From positions 1 to 41,483 of the forward strand of contig NZ_JAFAVV010000697.1 in NCBI RefSeq assembly GCF_019242285.1: a DNA stretch of 41,483 nucleotides. The letters are read 5' to 3'. Origin of the DNA: Bradyrhizobium sp. GTDB taxonomy: Bacteria; Pseudomonadota; Alphaproteobacteria; Rhizobiales; Xanthobacteraceae. Position 1 is the first letter of the stretch; the number at the start of each line of letters is the position of its first letter. Below, piece after piece: positions 9,088-19,595 of the stretch. The position numbers were made by a program, and so were the translations under genes. Below the pieces are notes generated by a model that ran no database searches, was not told the DNA's origin, and worked only from the letters and a program-made list of their open reading frames with translations.

Positions 9088-10191
9088 TCATTTCGCCGCC
9101 GCGGTGGCGGCGCCAGGCGCGGGCGTCCTGGTGCGGCGAAAACGAACCACGATGCGGGTACCGGCGTGATTGGGATCGCGCTCCACGCTCGCCTCCAGCT
9201 TGGAGGCCATGGCGCTGACGATCCGCTGGCCCATGCCGGTGGAGCGCGGATCGGACTTGGAATCGGATTCGGAGCTGAAGCCGACGCCGTTGTCGGCGAT
9301 CGACAGCGCCAGGTCTTCGTCCTCGGCAAAGAGGTCGACGTGAATGGGTCCCGCGCAATCCGGATAGGCGTATTTTACCGCGTTCATGACGAGCTCGTTG
9401 ACGATGATGCCGATCGCGACCGCGCGGTCGGGGTCGATCTCGATCGGCTCCGCCTTCAGCGTCAGCCGCGACATCTTGTTGCCTTCGGCCGAGCGGCGAA
9501 GATCGTCGAGCAGGGCGTCGAGATAGGCGTTCAACAGCACGCTCTTGAGGTCCTGCGAGGTGTAGAGCCGGCGGTGCACCTGCGCGACCGCCGCCACCCG
9601 GCCCATCGCATTGGTCAGGGCCGCCTTGACGTCGTCCTGAGCCGCGGAATTGGCCTGCAGATGCAGCAGCGACGCGATGATCTGCAGGCTGTTGCCGACG
9701 CGGTGGTTGACCTCGCGCAGCAGCATCTCGCGCTCGGCGGCGAGCGCCGCGTAGCGGTCGCGCGAGGCGTGGACCTCGGCTTCGGCTTCATCGCGCGCCT
9801 GCTGCAGCGCGGCCTGGCGCAGCGCGCCATCGACTGCGACCTGGAGCAGGGGGATGAAATCGCCGCGCACGTCCTTGACCAGATAGTCGGCCGCTCCCGC
9901 CTTGAGCGCCGTGACCGCGATGTTGGAGTCCTGCGAGGCCGTGACGAAGACGACAGGCGGCGCACCGGGGATCGCCATGATCCGCTCCAGCGTCTGCAGC
10001 CCGTCGAGGCCCGGCATGTACTGGTCGAGCGCCACCACGTCGATGCCGCCCTGCTTCAGGCGCTCCAGGCCATCGGTGCCGCTTGCCGCCGGCACGACCT
10101 TCATCCCGAGGCGTCTCAGGCCGCGCTCCACCAGGCGCGCCAGCGCCGGGTCGTCGTCGATGTAGAGCACCGTGGGCTGCGCGGGGGTCAT
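9088..10191 (-). CDS. response regulator receiver fused to HWE/HisKA_2-type histidine kinase
   Basis: N-terminal REC (LYIDDDPALARLVERGL...VVALDQYMPGLDG...FVTASQDS), then LLREVNHRVGNSLQIIASLLHLQ and an HATPase (VNELVMNAVKYAYP). Confidence 0.92.
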   Translation of the reverse strand: MTPAQPTVLYIDDDPALARLVERGLRRLGMKVVPAASGTDGLERLKQGGIDVVALDQYMPGLDGLQTLERIMAIPGAPPVVFVTASQDSNIAVTALKAGAADYLVKDVRGDFIPLLQVAVDGALRQAALQQARDEAEAEVHASRDRYAALAAEREMLLREVNHRVGNSLQIIASLLHLQANSAAQDDVKAALTNAMGRVAAVAQVHRRLYTSQDLKSVLLNAYLDALLDDLRRSAEGNKMSRLTLKAEPIEIDPDRAVAIGIIVNELVMNAVKYAYPDCAGPIHVDLFAEDEDLALSIADNGVGFSSESDSKSDPRSTGMGQRIVSAMASKLEASVERDPNHAGTRIVVRFRRTRTPAPGAATAAAK

Positions 10192-10628
10192 GAGACGGCC
10201 GGAGGAACCTGTATGACGGAGAAGAACAACCCGAGCTGGCGAATGGCGTTGGCGAAACTTTCGTAGTTGACCGGCTTGGTGATGTAGACGTTGCAGCCGA
10301 GCTCGTAGCAGCGCTTGACTTCCTGCGAGTCGTCGGTGGTGGTCAGCACCACGACCGGCGCGCTCTTGAGAAACTTGTTCTCCTTGATCCGCCGCAGGAT
10401 ATCGATGCCCGTCATGTCGGGCAGGTTGAGATCGAGCAGGATCAGCAGGGCCTGCCCATTGTGGTGCTGACCCGTGCCATCGCCGCCGAACAGATACTTG
10501 ACCGCTGCTGTACCGTTGCTGAACGGGATGATCTCGTTGTTCACGCCGGACCGGCGGATGTTCCGCTCGATCAACCGGGCATGTCCTTCGTCATCCTCGA
10601 TCATGAGGATGGTCACGGGGTTGCTCAT
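10188..10628 (-). CDS. stand-alone response regulator (single REC domain, Rcp1-like)
   Basis: MSNPVTILMIEDDEGHARLIERNIRRSGVNNEIIPFSNG...LILLDLNLPDMTGIDILRRIK...VVVLTTTDD...YITKPVNYESF; no output domain. Confidence 0.93.
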   Translation of the reverse strand: MSNPVTILMIEDDEGHARLIERNIRRSGVNNEIIPFSNGTAAVKYLFGGDGTGQHHNGQALLILLDLNLPDMTGIDILRRIKENKFLKSAPVVVLTTTDDSQEVKRCYELGCNVYITKPVNYESFANAIRQLGLFFSVIQVPPAVS

Positions 10629-12133
10629 GTGCCTCCACTCCAATTGATCGGCAGGGTTATCGTAAAGGTGCTGCCGCTGTTGAGTTCCGAAGAAACCGAC
10701 ATGGTGCCGCCGAGCCGCCGGACCAGGGCGCGGACATGAGCGAGGCCGATCCCCTGGCCCGGCTTGTCCTGGGTGCCTGCGCGGCGGAACAAGTCGAAGA
10801 TGCGCTGATGGTCCTTGGGATCGATGCCGCGGCCGTTGTCCGATATCTCCAACACCGCAAAGCCGAGCTTGGTGCGGCCGCGGACGGATATCGCGCCGGG
10901 AACGTCAGGCCTGAGATATTTGACCGCGTTGTCGAGCAGGTTGGAGAAAATCTGCTCGAGCGCCAGCCGGTCGCTGACGATCGACGGCAGCGAGTCAACG
11001 TCGATTTTGACGCCGGCCTCCGCGACCTGATGCGCCAGCGTGGACACGATGGCCTCGATCAATTCGCGGATATTGATCCGCTCCGGCACGAAGGTGCGGC
11101 GGCCTTCGCGCGTGAGGTTGAGGATCGCGTTGATCAGCCGGTCCATCTTGTCGATCGACGACTTGATGAACCCCAGCGCCTCGGAGAAGTCCTGCGAGAG
11201 CCGGCTATCTTCACCGCGCAGCTCCGGCTCCTCCTGGTCCGCCGGCACGAGCGCCGGCGCCGCATCGGCGCGCGCAAGCGAGGCGATCCGGCGGAAGATA
11301 TCGCCCCGCAGCTCCTCCAGCTCGCTGGTAAAGCCCATGATGTTGACGAGCGGCGACCGCAGGTCGTGGCTCACGATATAGGCGAAGCGCTGGATCTCGT
11401 CATTGGCTTCCCTGAGATCGGCGGTGCGTTCGTCGATCGTGGCTTCGAGATTGAGATTGCTGTCGCGCAGCGCGGCCTCCGCTTCATCGCGGGCGCGCGC
11501 CGAACGCCGCACCAGGAAGATCGAGATGGCGGCAAGCACGATGACCATGGCCGAGCCCGCGATCGTCACCAGCGTGGCCAGCTGCTCGCTGCGATCGGCG
11601 TTCGCCGTGCGCAGGTTGAACAATCGATCTTCTTCGGCGCGCATGGCATCGGCGACCTCGCGGATCGTTCCGGTCGTGTCGCTGGCTGCCGCCTCGCGGA
11701 CCAGCGCAGCCGCATCTGGCAGCTTGCCCTGTTTCACGAATCTCGTCTCGCGAGCGAACTGGTCGAGCCGGATCTCGATCGCTGCGCGCAGCTTCTTCAG
11801 GTTCTCGACCTGGGCCGGATTATCGGCGGCAAGGTGGTCGAGCCTGTCGAGATCGGGAATGATCCGGGCCACTGCATCCTGATGGTCGGCGAGAAACTCG
11901 GATCCTCCTGTGAGCAGGTAGCCGCGGGCACCGCTTTCGGCGCGACGGATTTCCAGCAGCAGCGCGTTGGTCTGGTTTTCGACCTCGATCGTGTGCACGA
12001 CCCAGCTACTGTCATCGCGCGCCTTGTTGACCAGCAGCACCGATGCCGTGCTGATGGCAACCAACACCAGGAATGCCGCTGAGAGCAGCAGGACTTGTCC
12101 CATCGCGCGGTGGCGCCAAGCAGGCAGCGTCAC
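10625..12133 (-). CDS. sensor histidine kinase with CHASE3 domain
   Basis: N-terminal TM, CHASE3-like (VENQTNALLLEIRRAESGARGYLLTGGSEFL), second TM, H-box FAYIVSHDLRSPLVNIMGF, HATPase N and G boxes. GTG start at 12133 or ATG at 12103. Confidence 0.92.
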   Translation of the reverse strand: MTLPAWRHRAMGQVLLLSAAFLVLVAISTASVLLVNKARDDSSWVVHTIEVENQTNALLLEIRRAESGARGYLLTGGSEFLADHQDAVARIIPDLDRLDHLAADNPAQVENLKKLRAAIEIRLDQFARETRFVKQGKLPDAAALVREAAASDTTGTIREVADAMRAEEDRLFNLRTANADRSEQLATLVTIAGSAMVIVLAAISIFLVRRSARARDEAEAALRDSNLNLEATIDERTADLREANDEIQRFAYIVSHDLRSPLVNIMGFTSELEELRGDIFRRIASLARADAAPALVPADQEEPELRGEDSRLSQDFSEALGFIKSSIDKMDRLINAILNLTREGRRTFVPERINIRELIEAIVSTLAHQVAEAGVKIDVDSLPSIVSDRLALEQIFSNLLDNAVKYLRPDVPGAISVRGRTKLGFAVLEISDNGRGIDPKDHQRIFDLFRRAGTQDKPGQGIGLAHVRALVRRLGGTMSVSSELNSGSTFTITLPINWSGGT

Positions 12134-12204
12134 TACGCGCTCGCGTCGTCAGAATTGAGAATTTCGACGTCCCCCGAACGGAAAACGGCACTAAGCCCAA
12201 TCCT

Positions 12205-12229
12205 AACGCGGTGGAAACCGTTTGGTTCC
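12205..12229 (-). promoter_or_regulatory. sigma-EcfG (general stress response) promoter, GGAAC-N16-CGTT
   Basis: Minus strand: GGAAC (12229-12225), CAAACGGTTTCCACCG (16 nt), CGTT (12208-12205); faces the CHASE3 kinase start at 12133. Confidence 0.78.
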
Positions 12230-12260
12230 AACGAGCTCGCGGGGGCTGCCAAGAAGTCGC

Positions 12261-13610
<1,350 letters not shown>

Positions 13611-13670
13611 GTTGTCCCAAGGGGCGAATGGCGAATGAGAAGATACCATTCGCTGTTCGCTACTCCCTAC

Positions 13671-14162
13671 TCACTCAATGATCACGAGCGGCTCACCGAA
13701 CTCGACCGGCTGGCCGTCCTCGACGAGGATCTGCGTCACGGTGCCCGCCCGAGGTGACGGAATCTGGTTCATTGTCTTCATCGCTTCGATGATCAGCAGT
13801 GTCTGGCCGGCCGTGACCCTGGTGCCCACCTCGATGAACGGCTTGGCGCCGGGCTCGGGCGCCCAATAGGCGGTGCCGACCATCGGCGAGGGCACCATGC
13901 CGGGATGCTTGGACAAATCCGCAGCGGCAGCCGCGCCCGGCGGCGGAGCGGCGACCGGCATCGGCACGGCCGGTGCGAAATGCGCCGGCATCGGAGCCGC
14001 GGCGACGCTGAGATTGCGTGCGACCCGAAGCCGCAAACCGGCGCGCTCGATCTCGATCTCCGAGAGGCCGGTTTCATCCAGCAGGATCGCCAGGCCGCGA
14101 ATAAGCTCGCTGTCCTCGGTCGAAAATTTTTCGGCTGTCTTCTCGTCAGGCTGGCGCGCCAT
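13671..14162 (-). CDS. accB: acetyl-CoA carboxylase biotin carboxyl carrier protein
   Basis: [39 protein letters not shown]...[50 protein letters not shown]. Confidence 0.97.
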   Translation of the reverse strand: MARQPDEKTAEKFSTEDSELIRGLAILLDETGLSEIEIERAGLRLRVARNLSVAAAPMPAHFAPAVPMPVAAPPPGAAAAADLSKHPGMVPSPMVGTAYWAPEPGAKPFIEVGTRVTAGQTLLIIEAMKTMNQIPSPRAGTVTQILVEDGQPVEFGEPLVIIE

Positions 14163-14204
14163 GATCTTGATCCGGAACTGGTCGTTTGAATGAAGAGTGG
14201 GCGG

Positions 14205-14678
14205 TCAGCCCCTGGGCTTGGCGTCGGCGCTGATCCGGGCGGCGAGGCCGGTGATCGCGAGACGGTAGCCGTCGATGCCGAAACCGCAGAGCGTTGCGAA
14301 CGCTGCCCGGGCGGTGAAGGTGTGATGGCGGAAACTCTCGCGGGCGTAGATGTTGCTGATATGCACCTCGACGGTCGGAATCCTCACCGCCATCAGCGCG
14401 TCGTGCAACGCGATCGAGGTGTGCGAATAGGCGCCGGCATTGATCACGATGCCGACCGCCTTGCGGGCATGGGCTTCGTGGATCAAGTCGACCAGCTCGC
14501 CCTCGTGGTTGGATTGCCTGCAATGCGCGGTGAAGCCGAGTTCGGCCGCGGTCTTCTCACAGAGCTGCTCGACATCGGCCAGCCGGGCATGGCCATAGGT
14601 CTCGGGCTCGCGCGTCCCCAGCAGATTGAGGTTCGGCCCGTTGAGCACGTAAATCGTCTGGTCAGGAGTATTGGCCAT
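14205..14678 (-). CDS. aroQ: type II 3-dehydroquinate dehydratase
   Basis: [29 protein letters not shown]...[17 protein letters not shown]...[19 protein letters not shown]. Confidence 0.97.
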   Translation of the reverse strand: MANTPDQTIYVLNGPNLNLLGTREPETYGHARLADVEQLCEKTAAELGFTAHCRQSNHEGELVDLIHEAHARKAVGIVINAGAYSHTSIALHDALMAVRIPTVEVHISNIYARESFRHHTFTARAAFATLCGFGIDGYRLAITGLAARISADAKPRG

Positions 14679-14839
14679 CCCAATCCCGGAGGTCCTTCAA
14701 AAGGGTGGCGGGGTTATAGGTAACAACCGGGCCGAGGGGAAGCCTTGAGACATCCGGCGGGCCCCTCCAGTACCATCGCCGCCGGGCGGGAAAGCGCGGG
14801 CAGGTTGTGGAAAAGCGGGCGCCTACCACCCAGCAGAAA

Positions 14840-14864
14840 GGGGGCGGACCCGAGGCCCGCCCCC
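14840..14864 (-). terminator. Candidate intrinsic terminator of the DUF1236 gene
   Basis: GGGGGCGG-acccgaggc-CCGCCCCC, 8-bp stem 24 nt beyond the stop at 14888; minus strand continues CTTTCTG. Confidence 0.6.
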
Positions 14865-14887
14865 TCAACTCAAAGCTCGCTCGAAGA

Positions 14888-15736
14888 TCAGGATTCGAGG
14901 ATCGCCACGATCTCGAACGTCGCGGGATCGATCACGACGATCTGGTCGCGGACCAGGATGAAGTCATAGCCGCGCCACTCCGGATAGATCGTCACGACCT
15001 CGGTGGGGAGCGGGCGGTATTGCACGTCGCGCGGCACGCGGGTGCCGACCGACACCGAGAAGTTCACGTTGGTGACCGGAGCCACGTGCTCGTTGCGGAT
15101 CACGGTCGTGATCTTGGTGCGCTGCTCGGTCGAGAGCTTGGCGCCGGAGGCGGCCATACCCGTCGTGGTCTGAGACCGTCCACCTTCGCGACCCTCGGCC
15201 TTCAGGTTGTTGTTGTCGCGGCCCTCGCGGCCTTCAGCCTTCATATTGTCGCGGCCTTCACGGCCTTCGGCCTTCATGTTGTCGCGGCTTTCACGGCCTT
15301 CGGCCTTCATGTTGTTGTCGCGGGTCTCCCGGCCTTCAGCCTTCATGTTGTTGTTGTCGCGGCCTTCGCGACCCTCGGCCTTCATGTTGCCCTTCTGGCC
15401 CTCGCGGGTCTCGGCCTTCATGTTGCCGCTCTTGCTCTCGTTCTCGGAGCTCATGTTCTTGGACTTCTGGCCCGGGGCGCCTTCCTCGGCGCGCTGGCCC
15501 TTCGGCGCAGCCTGCTCGGATTGCGACGACTTCGCCTCGGACGGCCCGCCCTTGGTTTCGGCGGATTTCGGCTCGGCCGCCTCGCGGCCCGACGGCGCGG
15601 CGGCGCCACCGGCAGGCGCGCCCTGTTGCATCGCGGCGCCACCCTGCTGGTGCGTGCCGCCCTGCTGCGCATTGGCTACTCCGGCACCGGCGACCAGCGC
15701 GAGCGCGGCGACCGAGACCATGAAACGATTCGTCAT
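14888..15736 (-). CDS. DUF1236 domain-containing protein with internal MKAEGREGRDN repeats
   Basis: Signal peptide (MTNRFMVSVAALALVAGAGVANAQ), repeat tract, and C-terminal VTNVNFSVSVGTRVPRDVQYRPLPTEVVTIYPEWRGYDFILVRDQIVVIDPATFEIVAILES typical of DUF1236. Confidence 0.9.
   Translation of the reverse strand: MTNRFMVSVAALALVAGAGVANAQQGGTHQQGGAAMQQGAPAGGAAAPSGREAAEPKSAETKGGPSEAKSSQSEQAAPKGQRAEEGAPGQKSKNMSSENESKSGNMKAETREGQKGNMKAEGREGRDNNNMKAEGRETRDNNMKAEGRESRDNMKAEGREGRDNMKAEGREGRDNNNLKAEGREGGRSQTTTGMAASGAKLSTEQRTKITTVIRNEHVAPVTNVNFSVSVGTRVPRDVQYRPLPTEVVTIYPEWRGYDFILVRDQIVVIDPATFEIVAILES
15184..15422 (-). repeat. In-frame tandem repeat encoding (M/L)KAEGRE(G/T/S)RDN(1-3)
   Basis: About seven imperfect units in the DUF1236 CDS with 1-3 Asn at each junction. 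Confidence 0.92.
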
Positions 15737-15775
15737 CTGTTGTTCTCCTCACGTGTTGGCATTGCCCGCGCCGAC

Positions 15776-15800
15776 AACGAGAAGAGACAGCAGATGTTCC
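15776..15800 (-). promoter_or_regulatory. sigma-EcfG promoter, GGAAC-N16-CGTT
   Basis: Minus strand: GGAAC (15800-15796), ATCTGCTGTCTCTTCT (16 nt), CGTT (15779-15776); about 40 nt upstream of the DUF1236 start at 15736. Confidence 0.75.
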
Positions 15801-15902
15801 GCGTCACTTGCGGTTCCATCACCATCGCTTGTGAATGCTGGATGAATGGCGTGTGCACGCGCACCGGAACGAGGCGGAGCGGCTGGCCGCGCCGCCTGGA
15901 GC

Positions 15903-15937
15903 AAAAAGAAATCCGGCTGGAAGGCCCCAGCCGGATT
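15903..15937 (-). terminator. Intrinsic terminator downstream of the DsbA-family gene
   Basis: Perfect 11-bp stem AATCCGGCTGG-aaggcc-CCAGCCGGATT; minus strand runs into a TTTCTTTTT tract. Confidence 0.88.
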
Positions 15938-15963
15938 AGCGTCAGCCGCCGAACGAGCTCAGT

Positions 15964-16725
15964 TCAGCAGGTAGCCTTGCCGCAGCGCGCCAGTCCGATC
16001 TTCTCCTTCAGGCCATCGAGCCCGACGGCGCCGACGACGATCTGCTTGCCGATCACGTAGCTCGGCGTGCCATTCATGCCCATGTCCTCGGCGAGTTTGA
16101 AGTTCTCTTCGATCGTGCCCTGGACTTCGGGGCTTGCGAGATCCTTCTCGATCCGCGCGGTGTCGAGGCCGGCCTCCTTAGCCGCCGCCAGCGCGCGCGC
16201 CTTGTCGGCCGGGCCGCGGCCGCCCAGCAGCTTGGTGTGAAAGTCGAGATATTTCGAGGGGTCCTGCATGCGCACGGCGACCGCGACCTTCGCGGCCTCG
16301 ACCGAGCCTTCGCTGAGCACCGGGAATTCCTTCAGCACGACCTTCAGCTTGGAGTCGCTCTTCATCAGATTGAGCATGTCGGACATCGCGCGCTTGCAGT
16401 AGCCGCAATTGTAGTCGAAGAACTCGACGAAGGTGACGTCGCCGCCCTTGTTGCCGAGCACGACGCCGCGTGGCGAGTTGAAGATCGTGTCGGCATTCTT
16501 GGCGACCGATTCTTCGTGCTTCTTTTCCTCGGCCGCGGCCTGGCGCTTGCTCAGTTCGTTCATCGCCTCCTCGAGCACCTCCGGATGCGCGACGAGGTAA
16601 TTGTGGACGATGGTCTCGATGTCGCCGCGTTGGCCGTCGGAGAAACTCTGCGCGGAAGCCGCATATGGCGCGCCGCACAGGGCAGATGCGAGCAGGGCGG
16701 GGGCGAGCAGGCGGAGTACACGCAT
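15964..16725 (-). CDS. DsbA family thiol:disulfide oxidoreductase, secreted
   Basis: MRVLRLLAPALLASALCGAPYAASAQS signal; FFDYNCGYCKRAM CxxC motif; GMNGTPSYVIG cis-Pro loop. Confidence 0.93.
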   Translation of the reverse strand: MRVLRLLAPALLASALCGAPYAASAQSFSDGQRGDIETIVHNYLVAHPEVLEEAMNELSKRQAAAEEKKHEESVAKNADTIFNSPRGVVLGNKGGDVTFVEFFDYNCGYCKRAMSDMLNLMKSDSKLKVVLKEFPVLSEGSVEAAKVAVAVRMQDPSKYLDFHTKLLGGRGPADKARALAAAKEAGLDTARIEKDLASPEVQGTIEENFKLAEDMGMNGTPSYVIGKQIVVGAVGLDGLKEKIGLARCGKATC

Positions 16726-16853
16726 TGGCAAATCCTTGTTGTGAAGCCGGTTCCGAAGGTCCCGGTCCCGAGACTACTCGACGTAGTCTAGTCCCGATTA
16801 GTGGCTTTATTCCGAAAGCGGCGAAGTTACCAGCCGAACGCGGCTTACCGCCG

Positions 16854-18260
16854 TCAATTGCTCTTCTGGCCCGGCAACGGCTTGGCGCTGACGATGTCGT
16901 CGGCCTTCACCCATCCAGGCGTGCCCACCGCAAAGCGGGTCTTCGCACGCGAAGCGAGCTCACGGGCGGTCTTGTTGTCGCCGCGCAGGTAGGCAGCCTG
17001 CGCCGACGCGAGATCGGCTTCCGCATAGTTGCCTTTGCGGCCGTAGGCCATGGCGAGCTGGGAATAGCCAAGCGGCGCCTCGCTCTCACGCGCCACGGCG
17101 GCACGCAGGATGCTGATCGCCTCGTCAGTATAGGCCTTGTTGTCGGTCGCCACGAGGGCTTGCCCCAGTAACATCTCGATGAGGGCGGCATTATTGGAGA
17201 GCTGCAAAGCCTTGTGCAACGGCGCGATCGCCTCCGCGGGCTTGCCGCCTTCCAGCAGCGCCTGGCCGCGCAACTCGTAGAAATAGGGGTTGGCCGGCTG
17301 GGCCTGGATCAGACCGTCGATCTGGGCCAGCGCGTTATTGAGGTCGCCGTGCAGATAGGTCGAAATGGCGCGGGCATAGCGCGCCGGCAGGCCGGTATTC
17401 GACAGCGGATAGCGGCGGTAGACGGTGTCCTGCCGTTCCATGAAGGCGGAAATCTTCGCCCTGACCATGTCGTGGCGCATCTGCAACGCAGGCTCGTCCT
17501 TCTTGTCCCAATAGGGACTTTGACGTGCGATCTCCTCCAGCGCCGCGACGCGGTCGGCGGGCATCGGATGCGACTGCAGATAGGGGTCGGCGCCGCGTGC
17601 GGCAAACAGGCTCTCGTCGGTGAAGCGCTTGAAGGTATCGTACATGCCCTTGGCGGACTGCCCGGTTGCGGTCAGGAATTTCACGCCGGCGCGGTCGGCA
17701 TTCTCTTCCTGCTGGCGCTGATAGGACAGCAACGAACGGCGGATCATCTCCTGCGGGCCTGCGATGGCGGCGGCGCCGGCATCGGCGAGACCGTTGGTGC
17801 CGCCACCTCTGGCGCCGGCCACGACGGCGCCAGCACCGAGCAGCATGGCGATGATCATCTGGGTCTGCGCCCGCGACAATTCCTCGCGAAGTTTGGCGAG
17901 GTGGCCGCCGGCCAGGTGCCCGGTTTCGTGCGCGAGCACGCCGATGAGCTGGTTCGGGGTCTCCGATTGCAGGATCGCGCCATAGTTCACGAAGATGCGG
18001 TGACCATCGGCAACGAAGGCGTTGAACGACGAATCGTTGATGATCGTCATCTGGATGTTCTGCTTCTCGAGCCCCGCGGCCCGCAGGATCGGGCGGGTAT
18101 ATTCGCGCAGGAGCTGCTCGGTCTCGGTATCGCGCAGGACGGGCGGACCTTTGCCCTGCTGGGCGAGCGCGGGCGTGACCGGCGCGCAAGCGAGCGAGAT
18201 TGCAACGGCGAGCGCGGTCAGGCCCGATATCGACTTGCGGAGCGCGAAGCGGAGCAACAT
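16854..18260 (-). CDS. M48 family metalloprotease with TPR region (BepA-like)
   Basis: Signal peptide, VLAHETGHLAGGH zinc motif, C-terminal TPR-like repeats. Confidence 0.94.
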   Translation of the reverse strand: MLLRFALRKSISGLTALAVAISLACAPVTPALAQQGKGPPVLRDTETEQLLREYTRPILRAAGLEKQNIQMTIINDSSFNAFVADGHRIFVNYGAILQSETPNQLIGVLAHETGHLAGGHLAKLREELSRAQTQMIIAMLLGAGAVVAGARGGGTNGLADAGAAAIAGPQEMIRRSLLSYQRQQEENADRAGVKFLTATGQSAKGMYDTFKRFTDESLFAARGADPYLQSHPMPADRVAALEEIARQSPYWDKKDEPALQMRHDMVRAKISAFMERQDTVYRRYPLSNTGLPARYARAISTYLHGDLNNALAQIDGLIQAQPANPYFYELRGQALLEGGKPAEAIAPLHKALQLSNNAALIEMLLGQALVATDNKAYTDEAISILRAAVARESEAPLGYSQLAMAYGRKGNYAEADLASAQAAYLRGDNKTARELASRAKTRFAVGTPGWVKADDIVSAKPLPGQKSN

Positions 18261-18384
18261 GAGGGTTCTTTGGCGATTGGCTGCGGGCGGGATACGGGCT
18301 AATCCCTAACAAGCCACGGATTGCGGCCAGTCTGGGGCATTTTGCGGGCCGTCGTCCGGAGCCTGGATGGGATAGCAGAAATCG

Positions 18385-19578
18385 ATGCTTGATGCGACTT
18401 TGAGGAACCGGGCGGCGCAGCTTCTGACGGCGTCCCGCCGCAGCGAGGTTCCACCGTTCATGGTGATGGACGTGATGGCGGCAGCCGAGCGAATCGAGGC
18501 GGCCGGCGGCCATGTCATCCACATGGAGGTCGGGCAGCCTGCAGCACCGGCGCCGCAATCGGCGATCGCCGCAGCCCGGGCCGCGCTTGGAAGCGGGCGC
18601 ATCGACTACACCTCAGCGCTTGGCATCCCATCGCTGCGCGCCCGGATCGCTCGTCACTATCGCGACGCCTATGGCTGTCCGCTCGATCCCGAGCGAATCG
18701 TGGTCACCACGGGCTCCTCGGGCGCCTTCATCCTGGCATTCCTGGCGATGTTCGAGTCCGGCGACCGCGTCGCGGTCACCGTGCCCGGCTATCCGCCGTA
18801 TCGCCATATCCTGACCGCGCTCGGCTGCGAGCCCGTGCTGATCGAGACCACGAGCGAAACCCGGCATGCCCTGACCGGCGAGGCCCTGCTCGAAGCCCAT
18901 CGGCGCACGCCGCTCAAGGGCGTCCTGGTCGGCAGCCCGGCCAATCCGACCGGCACCATGATATCGCGGGAGGCGCTGACCGCCCTGATGGCCGCCGCGC
19001 AGGACGCCGGCATCCGCTTCATTTCCGACGAAATCTATCACGGCCTGGACTATGCCTTTCCGGCGGTCACGGCGGCGGAGCTTTCCGAGCGGGCGCTCGT
19101 GATCAACTCATTTTCCAAATATTTCTGCATGACCGGTTGGCGGGTCGGCTGGATGGTGGTGCCGGAGCCGTTGGTCCGCCCGATCGAGCGCCTGCAACAG
19201 AATCTCGCGATCTCCGTTCCTACGCTTTCGCAGATCGCCGCCGAAGCCGCCTTCGAGGGCCGCGACGAGATGGAGGCCGTCAAGGCCGGCTATCTGGAGA
19301 ACCGCCGCATCCTGATCGAAGGGCTGCCGCAAGCGGGCCTGACCAAGTTCCTCCCCGCCGATGGCGCCTTCTACCTCTATGCCGACGTATCGGACTTCAC
19401 GTCAGACAGTTTCGCATTTGCCAGGACGATGCTGGATGAGGCCCATGTCGCGGCGACCCCTGGTGTCGACTTCGATCCGTTCCACGGCAGGAATTTCGTC
19501 CGCTTCTCCTACGCACGCTCGGCGGAGGACATGCGTGAAGCGGTCGCACGCATCGCGCGCTGGCTTCGGCGGCGATAA
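18385..19578 (+). CDS. PLP-dependent aminotransferase (class I/II)
   Basis: VVTTGSSGAFILAFLAMFESGDRV, GSPANPTGTMI, DEIYHGLDY, INSFSKYFCMTGWRVGWMV (Schiff-base Lys). Confidence 0.95.
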   Translation: MLDATLRNRAAQLLTASRRSEVPPFMVMDVMAAAERIEAAGGHVIHMEVGQPAAPAPQSAIAAARAALGSGRIDYTSALGIPSLRARIARHYRDAYGCPLDPERIVVTTGSSGAFILAFLAMFESGDRVAVTVPGYPPYRHILTALGCEPVLIETTSETRHALTGEALLEAHRRTPLKGVLVGSPANPTGTMISREALTALMAAAQDAGIRFISDEIYHGLDYAFPAVTAAELSERALVINSFSKYFCMTGWRVGWMVVPEPLVRPIERLQQNLAISVPTLSQIAAEAAFEGRDEMEAVKAGYLENRRILIEGLPQAGLTKFLPADGAFYLYADVSDFTSDSFAFARTMLDEAHVAATPGVDFDPFHGRNFVRFSYARSAEDMREAVARIARWLRRR

Positions 19579-19595
19579 GCGATCGTCATGACGCC

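Noticed and set aside
15184-15422. Possible CRISPR-like array
   Set aside because: Repeats are in frame, imperfect and contiguous with no unique spacers; they encode the DUF1236 repeat tract.
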